Source: Galerina marginata | Taxonomy: Eukaryota > Basidiomycota > Agaricomycetes > Agaricales > Galerinaceae | Direction of reading: 5' to 3' | NCBI GenBank assembly: GCA_023014335.1 | Contig: JAECYW010000005.1 | Span: forward strand, 2,728,001 to 2,792,000 | Length of the DNA: 64,000 nucleotides | Shown here: positions 34,673 to 48,768 of the stretch, piece after piece | Numbering within the stretch: position 1 is the first letter of the stretch | Layout: each line of letters starts with the position of its first letter | Translations under genes and position numbers: made by a program | The notes under the pieces: generated by a model | Database searches by the model: none | Told to the model about the DNA's origin: nothing | Seen by the model: only the letters and a program-made list of their open reading frames with translations

Positions 34673-36178
34673 CACCAGCACCTGGTTAATACCCCATCTT
34701 CTGCTCGAGCGTGCGTGATTTTCGATGCTTTACCGTCCCTTCTTTGTCATAGTCAGTTGAATAGAGATGGTAGACGTAGGGAATCAAGCGCCTGCTTGCT
34801 TACGGAGGCACATGTCGTAAGCTTTCCATCCGAACACCCATCTATTACTGAATGCGTCGTCCTTGGGTACCCCTGGGACCCCTAAAAGCTGGCTTTCCTT
34901 TTCATACATGGGAATCTGGGTCGTCCAAGGAAATTTCATCGTCCCATGTCCAGTGGCAGCACCGATGCCGTGTAACGGGAAGGTACTCGACTTTCTAAAG
35001 GAGGGGGTCTCTGGGCTCACACTATATATTCGGAGCCTCCGTTACAGGCAAGCTCCTCGATGATGCCATGTTCTATTCATAACCCATGATTATGACATTC
35101 CTATGCACTGTCACTTATTGCCCGCCACTGGCCCACTGGGCATCGCAAGAGACGAGTTATTTTTGCCCGCAAGTTATTTTTGAGTCAATTCAGATTTCAT
35201 CATCCACGAATAGCTTCAAACCCTTTCAACTTCAAGCAAATTCCTGGCAGCCCAATATGCTTCAAGTAACGATATTGAAGACAATATGTGAGTCCCGTCC
35301 TAATAGATCATACCAGATACTTGAGTGAGCCTCCCATGGCTTCCGCAGTGATTTGCTGACCAGTGGCGTTTATTTCTTAGCTGTCCGATGGAAAACTGTT
35401 GACCGACCAATGGCTAAATTTCCCTCTTCTTTTCCTTGACTTTTCCGACAGGCAATCGGACACATACACCAGGTCCGTGGAGAATTTAGGCGTTTTTACA
35501 CATACAGCCATTCAAATGCCCCGCCCTATCCCCTCAGGCGCGGTGACAATCGGCAGATTTCTTCCTCCTGCGCTCTCAGTAGTGGTTCTTCTACATTATC
35601 GTCTGGAGATGCTCCGTATACTTGTACCTGCACCACCTTAAGCTTTGGAATTTCAAGCACAAATCTTGCTGTCTTTCTGGTCCTGCCAATCCGAGTAATC
35701 TTCACTGAATTTGTCGCATTCTCTCGTTCCTTTTTCTCGGTAAGACTGTAAGCATTGCAATCTTTAGAATAAGCCAGAAACAGAGCCAGGGATAGCTGAC
35801 TATCTGAAATAGAAAAACAAATGGACTTCGTTTAGTTAATAGGATTCCGAGAGGTCCGGGATGCCCACTCCTCTTCTACCATGAATAATGTCATCCTGTG
35901 CGAATAGATCTAAATATCTGGGGTTCCCGTCAAAAAATGGGGTTCTCTTAAATTTAGAGACACTTTATCCTGTGGGTCCACGCGGTGTAAATCTATCTAT
36001 CTATCTATCAAGCAGCGCCCAACCCAATTAGCATGAGGATTTTGAAACATGAAAAGGAGTTGTAATGCTCCAGAACGATGAGCAGTGTTTGCCTCATGAT
36101 GAAAATCTCAGACTGTCACATTATACCCATACATAATAAATATTTACGACTTTCCAGCGTTCCCGGGCAATGCAAAGG
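34673..36178. other. Intergenic 1.5 kb, no supported gene
   Basis: A minus-strand frame at 34784-35020 (ATGHGTMKFPWTTQIPMYEK) is open but unrecognised. From 35990 to 36009 there is a short TCTA repeat. The rest shows only short frames; the right end is the 3' flank of the UGGT gene. Confidence 0.45.
35991..36009 (+). repeat. (ATCT)n microsatellite
   Basis: Nearly five perfect ATCT units. Confidence 0.8.
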
Positions 36179-39100
36179 TTACAGCTCATCCCGCGTTGGC
36201 TCCGTATTGTCGGTTTTCTCTTGGTGGACTGGTTTAGTGTCCGTTTCTACGTCCTCGTCTTCTTTCTTGCTATCCACACTAGCACTTCCTCCGGCCAGAG
36301 CATTCACGTCCGCTGTCGCTATCCTGGAGTGAATCTTTCCCTGTGCGGCGAGATCCCTCGTGAACCGCGCAATTTCCGTGTCATATTCCTCCCACTCAGG
36401 AATTTGACGTGCACGTGCGAGTTTAGGCTCTTTCTATAGTGGGGAAAAGATAAAGAGTGACGACAGAAGATAAATGTACGCACAGTTAAAGGATTCTGGC
36501 ACAGGTCGATAGTTTTGGCTCTGTGAAGACGATCCTTACTGCACCACGTTTCACACTAAGAGGAAAGCAATACGGAATCAGCATCAAAAAAGAAATAGGT
36601 TTATCGAAGTTCACAAACCCATAGCCAATCTTCGTGTAATGAGTACTGAGGAACCGCATCAGCAAAGGCGACATTCTCCGCAGAATCGCAGACTCACAAT
36701 TGGGACCTGTGCTTGAAGGTTGTTGGGTAAATCTGAAGTAACAGTGAGTAAAGTTGAAACAGAAGAAGCGGAGAGAATCTTCAAACCTTGGTCAAGGTTA
36801 GCAAGGGAGCCAGGGTCGGCCGATAGTTGTTGGTATTGTCCACGGAGAATATCCTGAGAACAGTAGAATGAGCAACCCCGATATCTAAGAGAACAAGAAT
36901 TGCTAACCCCGGCTGCGAGCTACAGTCATATGAAAAAAAAGGGTAAGCGTAGGGTGTAGGGGGTTCACAGATAACCTACCTGTCTGAAGCGTACGAGATC
37001 GATGACATACAACGCACTGACGACAATGCCGGCAAAGTCAATTTCCGTTCAAGCCTCTATGACGACCTGGCAGATTAACGAACCTTATGTGATATGGCCG
37101 CCCTTGCAAGAATTCCTTCCAGTAACCTGTCTTCCAAAACCTGAACCCCTCCATGTCCGTGTTATCATCGCCCATAGGTGTGTAACCATACGGAGCACCA
37201 TGGAGGTCCAGGTCGACAAGCTCCTTCAAGTCTGCGCGGACAATCTGATCTGCATCCACGAAGATGACTTTCCTCAGGTCCATTGGGAACAGCACATCGA
37301 GGAAGAGAATCTTGTATGCCCAAATGATGCGCTGTTTCTCCGTTTGTGCACGCAGCCACGACGGCCACTTGTATGTGACGAGCTCGTATTGGAAGTTATA
37401 TTTCTCCGCCATGTGGGGTATAAATTCCTATTATAGGTTAATGTAAGCACATCGTCGCTGTCGCTGGGCAAGCTATCATACATACCAGGAAAGAAGGCGA
37501 AAGGAAGTTCTCGATGAACCAGAACTTGACAGTGCTGTTGGTATTGCGAAGAACACTGAGAATCATGATTCCAACGAATCGCTGTAGTGCGAGTGGACGT
37601 GAATAAAGCCGCCATAGGACAAAGGATGAAGAACTGCGCACTTCGTACAACAGGCCAGAAGCGACCGTGAAAATATTGATATCTGCCTGTGGTTTTACAG
37701 TGACAACCTCGGTCGACACTTCTTTCTTAGCAGATTTGAACATTGACATGACCCTGTGTATTTCTGTTAACAAAAAACACGATTTGAAGCGAGGAAAGGA
37801 AACCAACCTGGATGAGAGATCCTCAAGCACACCCTTTGAACTTTGCTCCTCCTCCTCCTGCAGAACGTCGGCTGTTTCCATGCCTGGAAGATTCGACAAT
37901 CGAGGGTACAAAGTCAACCCCTCGAAGCTAGTGACTGTGATGACAGCGCCGGCCTCTTCGACAGTTGGACTATCCCAACCTTCATTGCCGGCACTCTCGA
38001 GCTTGAAAATCTTCCTTCCTCTGCCTTCTCGAATTTCTAGCTGGAATACCCCGGGTTTAGCCTTGAACTGGAAGTATCCGAGATTCGCCACAACTTGGGT
38101 ATCATCAATGGGCACGTTGTCGCCTGCGACGAGTTGCAGTTGCACCCCGCGAGGCACAATGTTTGACGCTTCGCGGGCATGGCCTTCGATGACGATGTAG
38201 TCGAGGTCAAAGACGGCATCAACTGCTGTATCTCCAGGGGCAAGTTTTCCAAGTTGGATGTTGTCCAGATCGTACAAGGCCTCGCGAGGGCGAACGAGCC
38301 AGGCTGTGGGAACATCCATGGCGAGTGTGTATATAGGATCGACTGGAATATCTTCAAAGACGGCCTTGGCTGGGATTTCTCGTCTGATTGGCATTCAGTA
38401 TCAGCAACGAAGCTAGCACAAGACAAGGCGACCTACCCTTCTTCATCAAAGGAAAGAGTCGGAACCAAGTTGTATCGATAGAAGCGCTTCAATGGAATCT
38501 GCCAAAAGGTGAATAATCAATGTGATAAAAAAATTATGGCGACCTACGTCGGAATATCGGCCGGGATTGAGATGAATTTCGATAAAGGTATCCGGGATAT
38601 TTGAGAGCCACTGAACAGGAACACAAGTAAATACTAGTTCCCGTGATGTCCAACGCAATGTGCTTACCTTCAGCAGACTGGACCACTTTTGAGCAGTTTC
38701 ACTCAATGGATCGACGAGAACAGCAACATGACAGAGGGCCGTCGAGTTGTCACCATATTCAAAGGAGCTTAAGGAGATTTTCAACGACGAAACCAAAAGA
38801 AGAAAATGGGAGTGCATACGTATATTCGGAGTCCAACAGCTGGTAACTTCGCTGTCTGGGTCGCGGGGGTGTATCAAACAGACCGGTTTCGCTTGAGTCA
38901 GGCTGTTGAGTGGATGCTACAACTGAAGAAGCCATGGATACAATGTTCGCATTGGTATGCCTGTCAAGGAACTGTATCAGCAGCCATCTACTGAAACAAC
39001 TCCACTAGCACTAGAGGAATCTCTTACTTGTCTTCAAGAAGCAGTGGGGCCACTTCTTGCAACGCTTGAACGATAGAATCGGTACGCTTCCGGAATTCAT

Positions 39101-42100
39101 AATCTTCCAAAGCCTTGAAGTCCGCAACACTAAAGTCGTTCCCCTTGATAGGCCCAACAACCTGCAAAGCCAGCAAACGCGCATCAGCAACCAGCACCTC
39201 AACTCTAGAACGATTTGACTTACACGTCCATTCACAATAAAGGCCGCCTGTCCAGGCAAGAGACGGACCTCGCGGGCGACAAGCCTACTGGTCTTGAGAT
39301 AATCTGCGTACTCCTCCGGCATAATATCACCCAACACCACACCTCCAGTCACCTCCTCAAACGCGCTGCTCTTTCCAATAGGGGTTTGGCTGCCATCGAC
39401 GGGCGCAGCAGGACTTCCAAGCGCAGAAAGCAGCGTGGAGGGGGCAACCGTTGCCAGTAGCTCTCTGGTGTGGAGATGAGCGAACAACCACGACGTGGGC
39501 GAGCGGGCCGCGCTGTCTGCTGTGTGCGGGATAGCAGGGTTGTGGATGAAGGATATACGTGTTTTAGAATCGGGTGTCTGGTGATTGATTAGATGGAAAT
39601 TGAATGTTGGACTCAGAAACACATACCAAGGAAGATATCGCTTCTTTGACCAACCCCAGTCCATTTTCACTGTCCAGATCCGCAACAATATACAGACTCT
39701 CAGGAATGGATTCTGACTCAGCTGATTGACGAGAGGCGTAAGCACGAAGAACAGGACCATTCTTACAAAAACCGACATACGAGGATAGAGATAAGTCGAA
39801 GCCGAAACCCGGAACCGCGTTTTCGCAAATACATCAGGAAGGTTCAAAATGTGCACATTCTTGGCTCCAGTAGATGGGTAGATATAGCTGTTGCGCCGTT
39901 TACTGGTAGTCGGAAGATCGTAGAAGTAGTTCCCCATCGTCTCGGCCAAATCGGTATCTGTCAGAGATCCCTCATAAACCTGAAGAACTTGTGTCAGCAA
40001 GTAGGTAGGTACGAAGTACGAAAAAGGTACCTTCTCTTGCAAAAATGCCATTTGCTGTCCCATTTCGTTTTGCAGATGGCGCAAAAAGTCCTGGTAGGTG
40101 ACAAGAAGATAAGAACAACTTATATAATTCACAAGCAAAGATGAAACATACTTCATTTATATCAAAGTGCTTCCCATTGAAGAAAGCATGCCCCTGTTTT
40201 GAATGTGCCAACGTTGAACCCAATCGTTCTGTGTAAACAGCTATCTTGTCGAGAGGCGCAACATCGCCTGCTTCACCAACGAGGATAGAATCCAAGTGCG
40301 GGTACTCGGCGTCGGGCTTCTCTTCGCGCTCTGCCTCAACTAGTTGCTCATACGCTTGTTTTACAGTATGCCAGTCAACTCTTGGGGTTTGGAGGTCCGG
40401 GGGAAGTTGGACTTGGGATATCTGCGCTTAATGATTAGGTTTACTATACTGATTGAACTTTGATGTCGAAAACATACGGATTTCATGAAATCAAGCGACT
40501 TCTTCCGACCAAAGTTCTTGATGAGATGATAGAAGAGCCTGGCCATTTTCTTGCCTGTTACAAAAAAATTAATACCTTATCATCGACTGAGAATCACAAC
40601 GACTTTACCATCCTCGGTTTCTGCAGTAGGCACCAATCCAAATCGTAGTGGGAAGTCGCGGCTGATGATATTGGTCATTGGGCCAGCGATGAAGTTCAGG
40701 CTTGTTGTTTGGGATAGGTCCATGATCAGAACGATGTTGAACAGATTGGCTTTGATGCTGGGCATGGCTCCAGTGTACATTGTACGCAGAAGCTGAATAA
40801 AGGCAATTAGGCCGCCAATGACCGATCATTGGACTGGAAAACGTACTGCAAATAATGATGGATTCCACCGAGCATATCTGAAAAAAAGGTAGGGTCAGGA
40901 GGGTCGGAAAGAGCAGAATCACTCTTAAAACTCACCGGCTATCTTTCTCCATATCGTTCCACCACACAATGACATCCCCACCTTCCGGTCGGTCACTAGC
41001 ATCAAACAGCGCTTCAACAAGCCCGCTATTCTTCTGGGTCGCAGCGATAGCAGGATGAGTTAACAAATCGAATGCCTGTGATCTCTGTAACCCTTGTGCA
41101 GTCAATGTGCGGACGATTCCCCGCTCCTTCTTCAGAGCACGCAGAAGACCGAAAGGGTTGATGTCCTTCGGCTCCAGCTGCAGACCGTTCAGCCAAAACG
41201 CGTTGAGACCCCGCTGGACTTTGATCGAATTATTTTGAAGCTCTTCTGCGATGCTTTCGTTGATGACGACGCGTCGCGCGAGAGAGGTCGCGTATTTGGG
41301 GAAGTTTTGAGAGAGATGGGTGAGAGCGGTCAGGGGTTCTGGCGATTCTGCGATTATTTGTGCGGCTTTGCCTGCGAGGCCTGAAACTTGATGGTTAGAA
41401 AGGGAATCAATAAATATACGTTTTTCTTACTTCCGAGTTCCTCCTCGGTCAAGGGAACATCTGCACCAGGGGCCGTGGTATTTTCCGGATGGGCAAGAAT
41501 GAGAGGAAGCAGTGGATCGAGTCTCTGTTCTTGGCCTTCAGTATCCGATTTTGAAGCTCCATTGTGGGCTCCTAATGAGAGAAGTTTACGTTAGAAGAAA
41601 CCAAATACCAAAAAAAACACATACCTTCAGAATTTGTATGTCGATCATCAAGAGCGAGGTAATCCATCTTCTTCAAGTCAAGGGCTACGCCGTAACCAGA
41701 GAGGTAATTTCTTTCTTCTGCAGGAGATGAAGGGGGTATGTGGCGGAAGACATACTCCACGTGAGGGTCAAGCCTGTTGGTAAGCTTGAGCAGGTATGTA
41801 TGTAGTTCACGGAAATTCGGGGACGTCAGAGACGCGTAAAGGATAGCGGTCCGAGGCGGGCGTTCCAATATATCATTTGGAGGTGGGAATATATGGTCGA
41901 ATGTAAGGATCTTGGGCTTAGGTTGCGGGCTGATAAAAATGTCGTTAAAGTTTGTCCAAATGGTAAACTTGAAATAAACATACGGAGGTGCATTCGCAGC
42001 GTCGATGGCCTCTACTCCAGCCAATTGAGCCAAAGTCTCCACGTCACACACGACTTCTCCGTACCAGTCTACCCAAGACCCGCATTTCGTTCCACGGCTG

Positions 42101-42532
42101 TTGTTGTGGTTGTCCGCGTAGTAATTGTAGAATGCTTCAAGTTTGGGTGTCGCGGCGTGCATCGCCAAGTTCATCTCGACGATAGCAAGAGAGCCAGGCT
42201 CGTTGAGAACTCCACTATCCACTGCGACTTGGAGAGCTGCTTGGTGAATGGCTTCAGGCGTCGATGTACGTGGGGAACCCAATGCCTCTGGCTCTGTGAG
42301 GCTTTCAAGATACGTGAAGAAGCCATTGGGGTTCTCTAACGAAACTGTCTCTCTTAAGAACGCGTCAATATAAATCTCAACAACAAAACAATTCAACTCA
42401 CAGGATTTCCGCGAGAAATGGTGGTGCAGGCCAAGAAGATCTCAGTGTTGCCTCGACAGGTGGACTTGAAGCACTCCCTGCGACCTGAAGAACAGGCAGC
42501 GTCGCCCCGAGCAACGTGAAAATTCGTTTCAT
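36179..42532 (-). CDS. UGGT: UDP-glucose:glycoprotein glucosyltransferase (UGGT)
   Basis: ER-lumen folding sensor that re-glucosylates misfolded N-glycoproteins so that calnexin can bind them. The gene is cut by many small introns (roughly 20 exons); I give only its outer limits. The start [20 protein letters not shown] is a signal peptide, followed by [19 protein letters not shown] and [14 protein letters not shown], typical of the UGGT N-terminus. The GT24 catalytic domain is at about 37700-36770: [66 protein letters not shown] (DxD metal site at about 37250), [18 protein letters not shown] and [13 protein letters not shown]. Then come [49 protein letters not shown] and the tail. The last four residues are RDEL, an ER-retention signal. 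Thioredoxin-like folding-sensor regions fill the middle. Confidence 0.93.
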
Positions 42533-42813
42533 GCTTGCTGCCTACAATGAGTAGAACTTCTAGTCAGTAAATCTAGTGCATGGAGAGGGTTCAACGTGGT
42601 CAGAGTAAAAGTATTCGATGAACACATTTACCGACACGTCAACCAAATACTTCCGCTATCAGATAAGATGAAATACGCACGTGATCGAGATTTTTCATCT
42701 TGTGCATCGGCGTCGGTTCCGTCTTACTCAGTTCACAACTTGACACTGACTAACCAGGCTTATAAGCCTTGCTTGGTATCTTATTGCATTCTAACCCTTC
42801 TGAACTCGCCACC
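42533..42813. promoter_or_regulatory. Bidirectional promoter region UGGT / NMD3
   Basis: Only about 280 bp separate the two ATGs of head-to-head genes. The block must hold both core promoters and leaders. CACGTG-like text is at about 42679 (GCACGTGATC), a possible bHLH or Cbf1-type site; this is an observation only. Confidence 0.55.
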
Positions 42814-44779
42814 ATGGAATTTGTTCCCGGGCCTGCGGTACATCGCGTTCTCTGTGCGGATTGCGGTAAGATCTCTTCAGATCTTGCAGAAGAAATATCT
42901 AAATCTTGACAATGAAATACAGGGACACCCATCGTGCCAAATTCTGCTAATCTATGTGTTGCCTGCCTGAGAAATACGTGAGCGATTGTAGATTATCATC
43001 GTGACCGTCTCTGATTTACCCAAGTGTCGACATAACGGAAGGAATACCCAAGCAAGGTATGTTTATTCGCCCTTCTGACATCCGTTCGAAATTAATAAGA
43101 GATCTACAGCTTCTGTTTCTTTCTGTCGGAACTGTGAACGATTTCTCGCACCTCCTACAACATGGACGCTTGCAAAGCCAGAATCGTCGGAACTACTCGC
43201 GATCTGTCTGAGAAAGCTGAAGGGATTGAACAAAGTACGGCTGACGGAAGCGCACTTTATCTGGACGGAGCCGCATTCAAAGCGACTACGGGTATCAATG
43301 ACCATACAAAAAGAGGTGCGTTATTTTAGTTTTGATCATTCATTTAATACTGACCTAGCCTTAGGTTCTAACGAATACGATCCTCGAGCAAACTTTCGAG
43401 ATCGAATACCTCGTCCAGCATGGCCAATGTCCGGATTGTGCTAAACTCGCCGCTAAAAACACATGGAAAGCACTGGTCCAAGTCCGGCAGAAAGTACCGC
43501 ACAAACGAACGTTTCTATACCTCGAACAGCTCATCCTCAAGCATAACGCTCAGAAGGAAACCATCTCGATAAAAGAAGTCAAAGACGGACTTGACTTCTT
43601 CTACAGTCAGAGGAGTCATGCATTGAAGATGGTCGAATTTTTGGCTGGTGTTGCTCCCATAAAGTTCGTATTTTGTTTTCGACACCTCCGAAATGAAGAT
43701 TCACCTTTTTTTTCTTTTACAGATCAAAAGCATCTGAACAATTACTCTCGTCAGATATTCACAGTAGCACGGCCAACTTCAAATACACATACTCCGTCGA
43801 GATCGTTCCGATTTGCAAAGACGATCTGGTATGCATGCCTCTAAAACAAGCCCGAACGCTAAGCAATATCAGCCCCTTAACCGTGTGCGCACGCGTCGGA
43901 AATTCTCTACAACTCCTCGACCCACAAACCCTCCAAACATGCGATATCCCTGCTCAAATATACTGGCGAGTACCCTTCGACTCCCTCGCATCCGTCACAG
44001 ACCTCGTCGAATTCACCGTGCTCGACATCGACCCAGACCATACACGGCAAAAGGGCAAGTTCATCATGGCAGACGCACAAGTTGCCCTAGCCGGTGCCTT
44101 CCATTCAACAGGAACAACAATAGAAGAAGACAGCATGGACTTCGAATCGGCCGGTATCACTAAACAAGTATACCACACGCGGACCCACCTCGGCGCGATC
44201 CTCCAGCCCGGCGACACCGCGCTCGGGTACTTCCTCACCAACGCCAACTACAACTCGGAGCACTTCGCCAGCCTGCCGCAGGCGCGCATCCCGGACATCA
44301 TCCTCGTGAAGAAGACGTACCCGAACCGGCGCAAGAAGAGCAAGGCGCGCAGCTGGCGCTTGCGGAGTATCGCTAAAGAGGCTGGCGAGGAGGGCGAGAC
44401 GAGCGGCGCACGCGGGGCGATTGGGCGTATGGGCGGCAGGGACAAGAAGAAAGTCGACCAGGATTATGAGATTTTCTTGCGTGATCTGGAGGAGGACCCC
44501 GAGTTGCGGCTTGGTATCAACTTGTACAAGGCGACGGATGACACGATGGCTCCTCCTGAGCCCGAACGCAGGGCGAGGAAGAAGCCCGGGCAGCAGTACG
44601 CTATGGATATGGATGATGCCGCTCCTGTGGAACTTGTGCCGCCGAGTTCGGTGGGTGTTGCTGAGGAAGATGAGGAGGAAGAACCCGATTTCCCAGATGT
44701 TAAACTGGACGAGCTGTTGGAGGATTTCGATGAGATGACCTTGGGCCCTGGCAAAGACGAGCAGGAGAAATTGGCGTGA
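42814..44779 (+). CDS. NMD3: 60S ribosome export adaptor NMD3
   Basis: Binds nascent 60S subunits in the nucleus, links them to the exportin Crm1 and is released in the cytoplasm. Spliced model: 42814-42865, 42923-42977, 43025-43056, 43110-43315, 43365-43663 and 43723-44779, giving 566 aa. The N-terminus (VHRVLCADCG ... LCVACLRNT ... FCRNCERFLAPP ... GQCPDCAKL) shows the four CxxC pairs of the Nmd3 zinc module. WTLAKPESSELLAICLRKLK, the DGLDFFYSQRSHALKMVEFL block and IVPICKDDLVCMP follow as in the family. The acidic, Leu-rich C-terminal segment PDFPDVKLDELLEDFDEMTL fits the nuclear export region. The start has a good context (CACCATGG). It is divergent from UGGT. Confidence 0.95.
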
Positions 44780-46535
44780 TCTTTATAACATCTGTGTTGT
44801 GCTACCTTCAGCATAGTATACCTCCTTCCTTCCTGTCCTTTGCTCATTATTCATTAGAATTATCATATATTGAAATGATACGCAGCTACTATTTAAGAGT
44901 TAAAGTACCCATCGAAATCAGTGTATACGTTAAACTGAGTACTCAAGTTCACACGAAGTTTGGGGGGAAAGGAGGAATGAAAATTAGGATTACTGACTAC
45001 TACAGGATTGGGTCCTCCTTATATACATACTAAGGAAGGAGAATGTCCTAGAATATATGAGTTGAGCAGTGAGACGCACACTCAGTGAACTATCGGGCTT
45101 CGGGCTTGCACAGCTCCTCTCAACACCTTACAGCAAGTAGTCTTCGGCTAGACTCCGTGAACCTACCGATACTCAACTGATACTACATAAGTCGATCGTC
45201 TTCGTATGAAGTCTGCTTTTAGACGGTTTTATAATTAGACGCGCCTATCATAGCATCAAAAACGTTGATTGCGCCTTTATTCCCACGAAGAAGTCATGTG
45301 ATTTACATCAATAGACCCACACCCCGTCGCGTCGCGTCGCGACAATTGCAACAACAGCTCGATTGTCTGTATAGGAGACCAGACAATTGCCGCTATTGAC
45401 GCAGTGGAATCACCACTGGCTCTACCCCACGTCATCGGCATAGGCATACTTCCGCTGTCACTTCAAACGACATTGACGTGTCCCCATCACCACGGTGTCC
45501 TCCCCGGCGTCCCCGCCTCGCCCTCGGTATACTGCTCCACCCGCGCATGGATGATGATGCCGCCACCTCTGAGTCTAACTCCAATGCCAACGCGGTTGAC
45601 GCAGCTCCATCACCGCCGGCCTCGACCACCCGCCTCGATGGCCGGTGCTGCCTCCGTCTCCTTTGACCGCCGCCATTGTTTTATCTCTTAACGCACTGGG
45701 TACCTAAGCTTGATACCTCGGGGAAGCACAAAGTCACCTCTGGCATCGCTTGTTTTTCTCACATACGTCCAACGAAGGCCGTGACTCATCGCATCTACTG
45801 CCCTCGTCATTTGACATGTTGAACATTTGGCAGACCACATGCGCGTGCTCGAAAATTTTTCATTAATGAATCAAGAATGTCCTCTACCGACATGTCAGGA
45901 CGAGTTCCCAATCAATCGTGGCGGTGAAGATTTATATTTAGGTTTTAGTATGCAGATACAAGCGAGATAGACATGGATGGACAAGTGGACCCACAGCGAA
46001 GTCTGCGAGTCTTCCCGATTGGGAACTCCGAGTTACTTTCGTCCTCCTACTCGGAATACTTATGGGGCGATTAGAATTTCGTCTACCACCATATTCTATG
46101 CCAAACAAGGGCCCAAAAGCCTACAAGTTCAACTCATCAATTCGAGCGCGAACAATGGTATGAAAACACACGCTGTGAGTTCTATTATAAGCGCTGGCGC
46201 ATTGCTTTGACATGACATCGGAAGTCGAATAAATCTTTGGCGACAACTTGGCGACAACGTTCAACTGGGACTAATAGATGCCTCAAGCAATCTCGCTCAG
46301 GACGACTCGAAGCAAAATGGCTTGCAACTTTTTCACCTGGTGATTGAATTTGTTTCTTCTGGGGGATATGTTCTTTTGATAATCTACTCACTTGATTTAT
46401 TTATTTTCAGAATTACATGGCTTGTAAAACGAACTTCAGGCCGCGGGCTGTGGCGGATTTAGGACCTTGCATTTGCATTTCCCGAGGCTGCGTCATCGAT
46501 CTGCACTGCTGCGCAGCCATACCGCTCAAAACAAT
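44780..46535. other. Intergenic, no supported gene
   Basis: Only short frames. There is a small GTCGC repeat at about 45328-45345 (GTCGCGTCGCGTCGCG). A Pro/Ser/Ala-rich frame at 45404-45691 is open in several frames at once, which suggests base composition rather than a gene. Confidence 0.5.
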
Positions 46536-46540
46536 GGCAC

Positions 46541-46550
46541 CTTATAAAAA
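46541..46550 (+). promoter_or_regulatory. TATA box of the membrane-protein gene
   Basis: CTTATAAAAA followed by a C/T-rich stretch, about 85 bp before the ATG at 46632; a normal arrangement for a fungal core promoter. Confidence 0.5.
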
Positions 46551-46631
46551 CCCAGCTCCTCGTTTTCCGTTTTCTAATAGACTTCCTCTCTTTCTCCCTA
46601 CTATCTAGATCTCTTCCTCTACCACTCGTTT

Positions 46632-48768
46632 ATGGAGGAAACAACGATCCCCCCACTTTCTGAGCTCGGGCACGACAGTTCGGACACAGGCCATACTGAA
46701 GTTGCGTCCCATGATCCCAATCTGTCATGTTCTACGTCCAACATCCAAGGTCAGTTTTATTTCTACAATGGACAAGATTGAGCTCACATTCGTTATCGGG
46801 TCCGGGTACTGCAGAGGGCAAGTTGATCTACCACACACGCAAAAGCGACATCCCCTTGCTGCTTGGCATCATTGTCATGCTGTGTTGGCCTTGGGCGCTT
46901 TTTGGCGTGCTTTTTGCTCGCGGTGGCATACCACTTAGCGACGGTTTTGCCAGCCATGTAATCAAAAACCCCAGGAACACCAACTTCTTCGTGACGCAAA
47001 TTGGCGCCATCGTCAACTTAATTGTCGCTTCCTTCTTTTCGACAAGTGTCCTTCGTTACTCCCAAGGGTGGATGGCCCCCAAAGAGCATATTTCATTCTT
47101 TCACCTTTCTTTGATTGCAGCTTTCAGGAGCCACAATTTTCCCTGGGGCCTGAGTGACGGTAAATATCTACTCGCCCGAAAGAGATGGATACTCGCGGCC
47201 TTGGTACTGGCTTGCATATATACATTCACCTTCATCGCATCTGGCGTCACGACTATTCTGACTCCACTCCCAATCGACCAGTGGGCAGATCTTAGTACGG
47301 GGAATGGGACAGAGCTCGACTTCTCGCCGAACCAAAACGAGACTAACTGCCTCGAATGGCTCAATGCTCAAGCGAAGTCGATGACGGACACCTGCCAATG
47401 GACGGTGAGCGGCACGTACTCAACACGCCTGTCCTACTGACCATATTCGTACGACTATCAGCAGTATAAAGATCTAAACTACAATACCTGTAGGGATGGT
47501 GAAATGTCGGATATCCTGGAATCTGGTCGCTTCAACGTTAGTGAAATTAACGTGACTTGGATCCCACTGACAGTCTCCGCCAACTTATTTCAGGTTCTTT
47601 CAAAACCCCGAGGCAGTTTTAACATTGTCACCTTTAGTGGGCTTGGCGTTCCAGGTGGTCTGTATGCCTCAAAACCTCTCCGAGGCACTTTACCTCTTGG
47701 CCCCAACGGCGTTCATGCCTTCAACACGGTTAACTCATCTCTGTTGGAACATCTCAATGCCGCCCTCTCAAACAATTCGAACCCACAGTCCTTTTCCCCT
47801 TTCTACGTCTACACTCTTCATCAACAAGGCATTACAAGCAATATCACCTGTAGTCGCGATTCAGAATCCCCCGTCCGAGTCTACCCATCGGCTCAAGGCG
47901 CGGTCGGCACTGTACAGTTCAACGGCACCTGTGACGGACAGGCCGACGTTTTGCCTAACTTGAAAACCTTCACTTCGTTGAAATCCAATAACAGTCTTGC
48001 GTTCTGGGCGTGCAAATCCCCCACCGATGCACCGTCTTATCTACTCTATCTGCGCGGACTGCAAAACTATACCCAGTCGATTGGGAACATCACCTGCACC
48101 GCATCCATACGACCTGCTATATTCCCAATAAAATACGATTCATCACTTGGCGTTTTTCACGCCAAGTCACGCCACATTAACGAATCCTCTTCGATCACGT
48201 TCCCTGGATTCATCGATCAGGCCGTGGGGGCATTGGGGACCCTTATAGCGGACGCTCAGACTCAGGAACTAAATCTGGTAGCTGAATCGCTCACGGCCTT
48301 GGGGATCAGAAATTTTGGTTTGTCGGCGACTGGTCAGGAGGCAGACTATCTACCGCTGTACGAAACGATGATGCAAGGTGTCCTGGAGTACGAGGTAAGT
48401 CCTGTTTTATTTGTCTCGCATTTCTCGTCCTAATGTAATAGGTCGCATATACTCGGTTGCTATACTCAACATTCCCTGGCCGACCCCCTTCTTGTAGTCG
48501 CAAGGTGACTGGATCGATGATCTACACGGTCCTTGGCTGGTCGGTCAACACCGGAAACGTTGGTTATTTGCTCCCAATGACGATTTTAAACCTGGTGTCC
48601 TTGACTCTTCTCCTGTTGGCCATGTTGAGGAGGAAGAAGGGCAGCTACAAAGGTGATCCTACCGATCCAGAGGTACTTACCTTAGCTACACGGGCTACGC
48701 CTGGACGTCGTGATCCAGATAAAGATGACAAATTGGGGGTTCGTTTGGTTTTTCCTGCCGACATATGA
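46632..48768 (+). CDS. Polytopic membrane protein with a large glycosylated extracellular region
   Basis: Spliced model: 46632-46749, 46815-47404, 47462-48394 and 48442-48768, giving 655 aa. A short acidic N-terminus precedes three hydrophobic segments: IPLLLGIIVMLCWPWALFGV, FVTQIGAIVNLIVASFFSTS and ILAALVLACIYTFTFIASGV. A roughly 400-residue polar region with many N-x-S/T sites (NGTELD, NETNC, NVTW, NSSLLE, NITC twice, NGTCDG, NYTQ) and paired cysteines follows, then a last membrane segment (LLPMTILNLVSLTLLLLAML) and a basic tail. The topology suggests a plasma-membrane protein with an extracellular loop. Families like this are common in agaricomycetes, but I know of no assigned function. 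Confidence 0.7.

Noticed and set aside
45404..45691. Overlapping Pro/Ser/Ala-rich frames on both strands
   Set aside because: Several frames are open at once and none has a motif; this is explained by local base composition.
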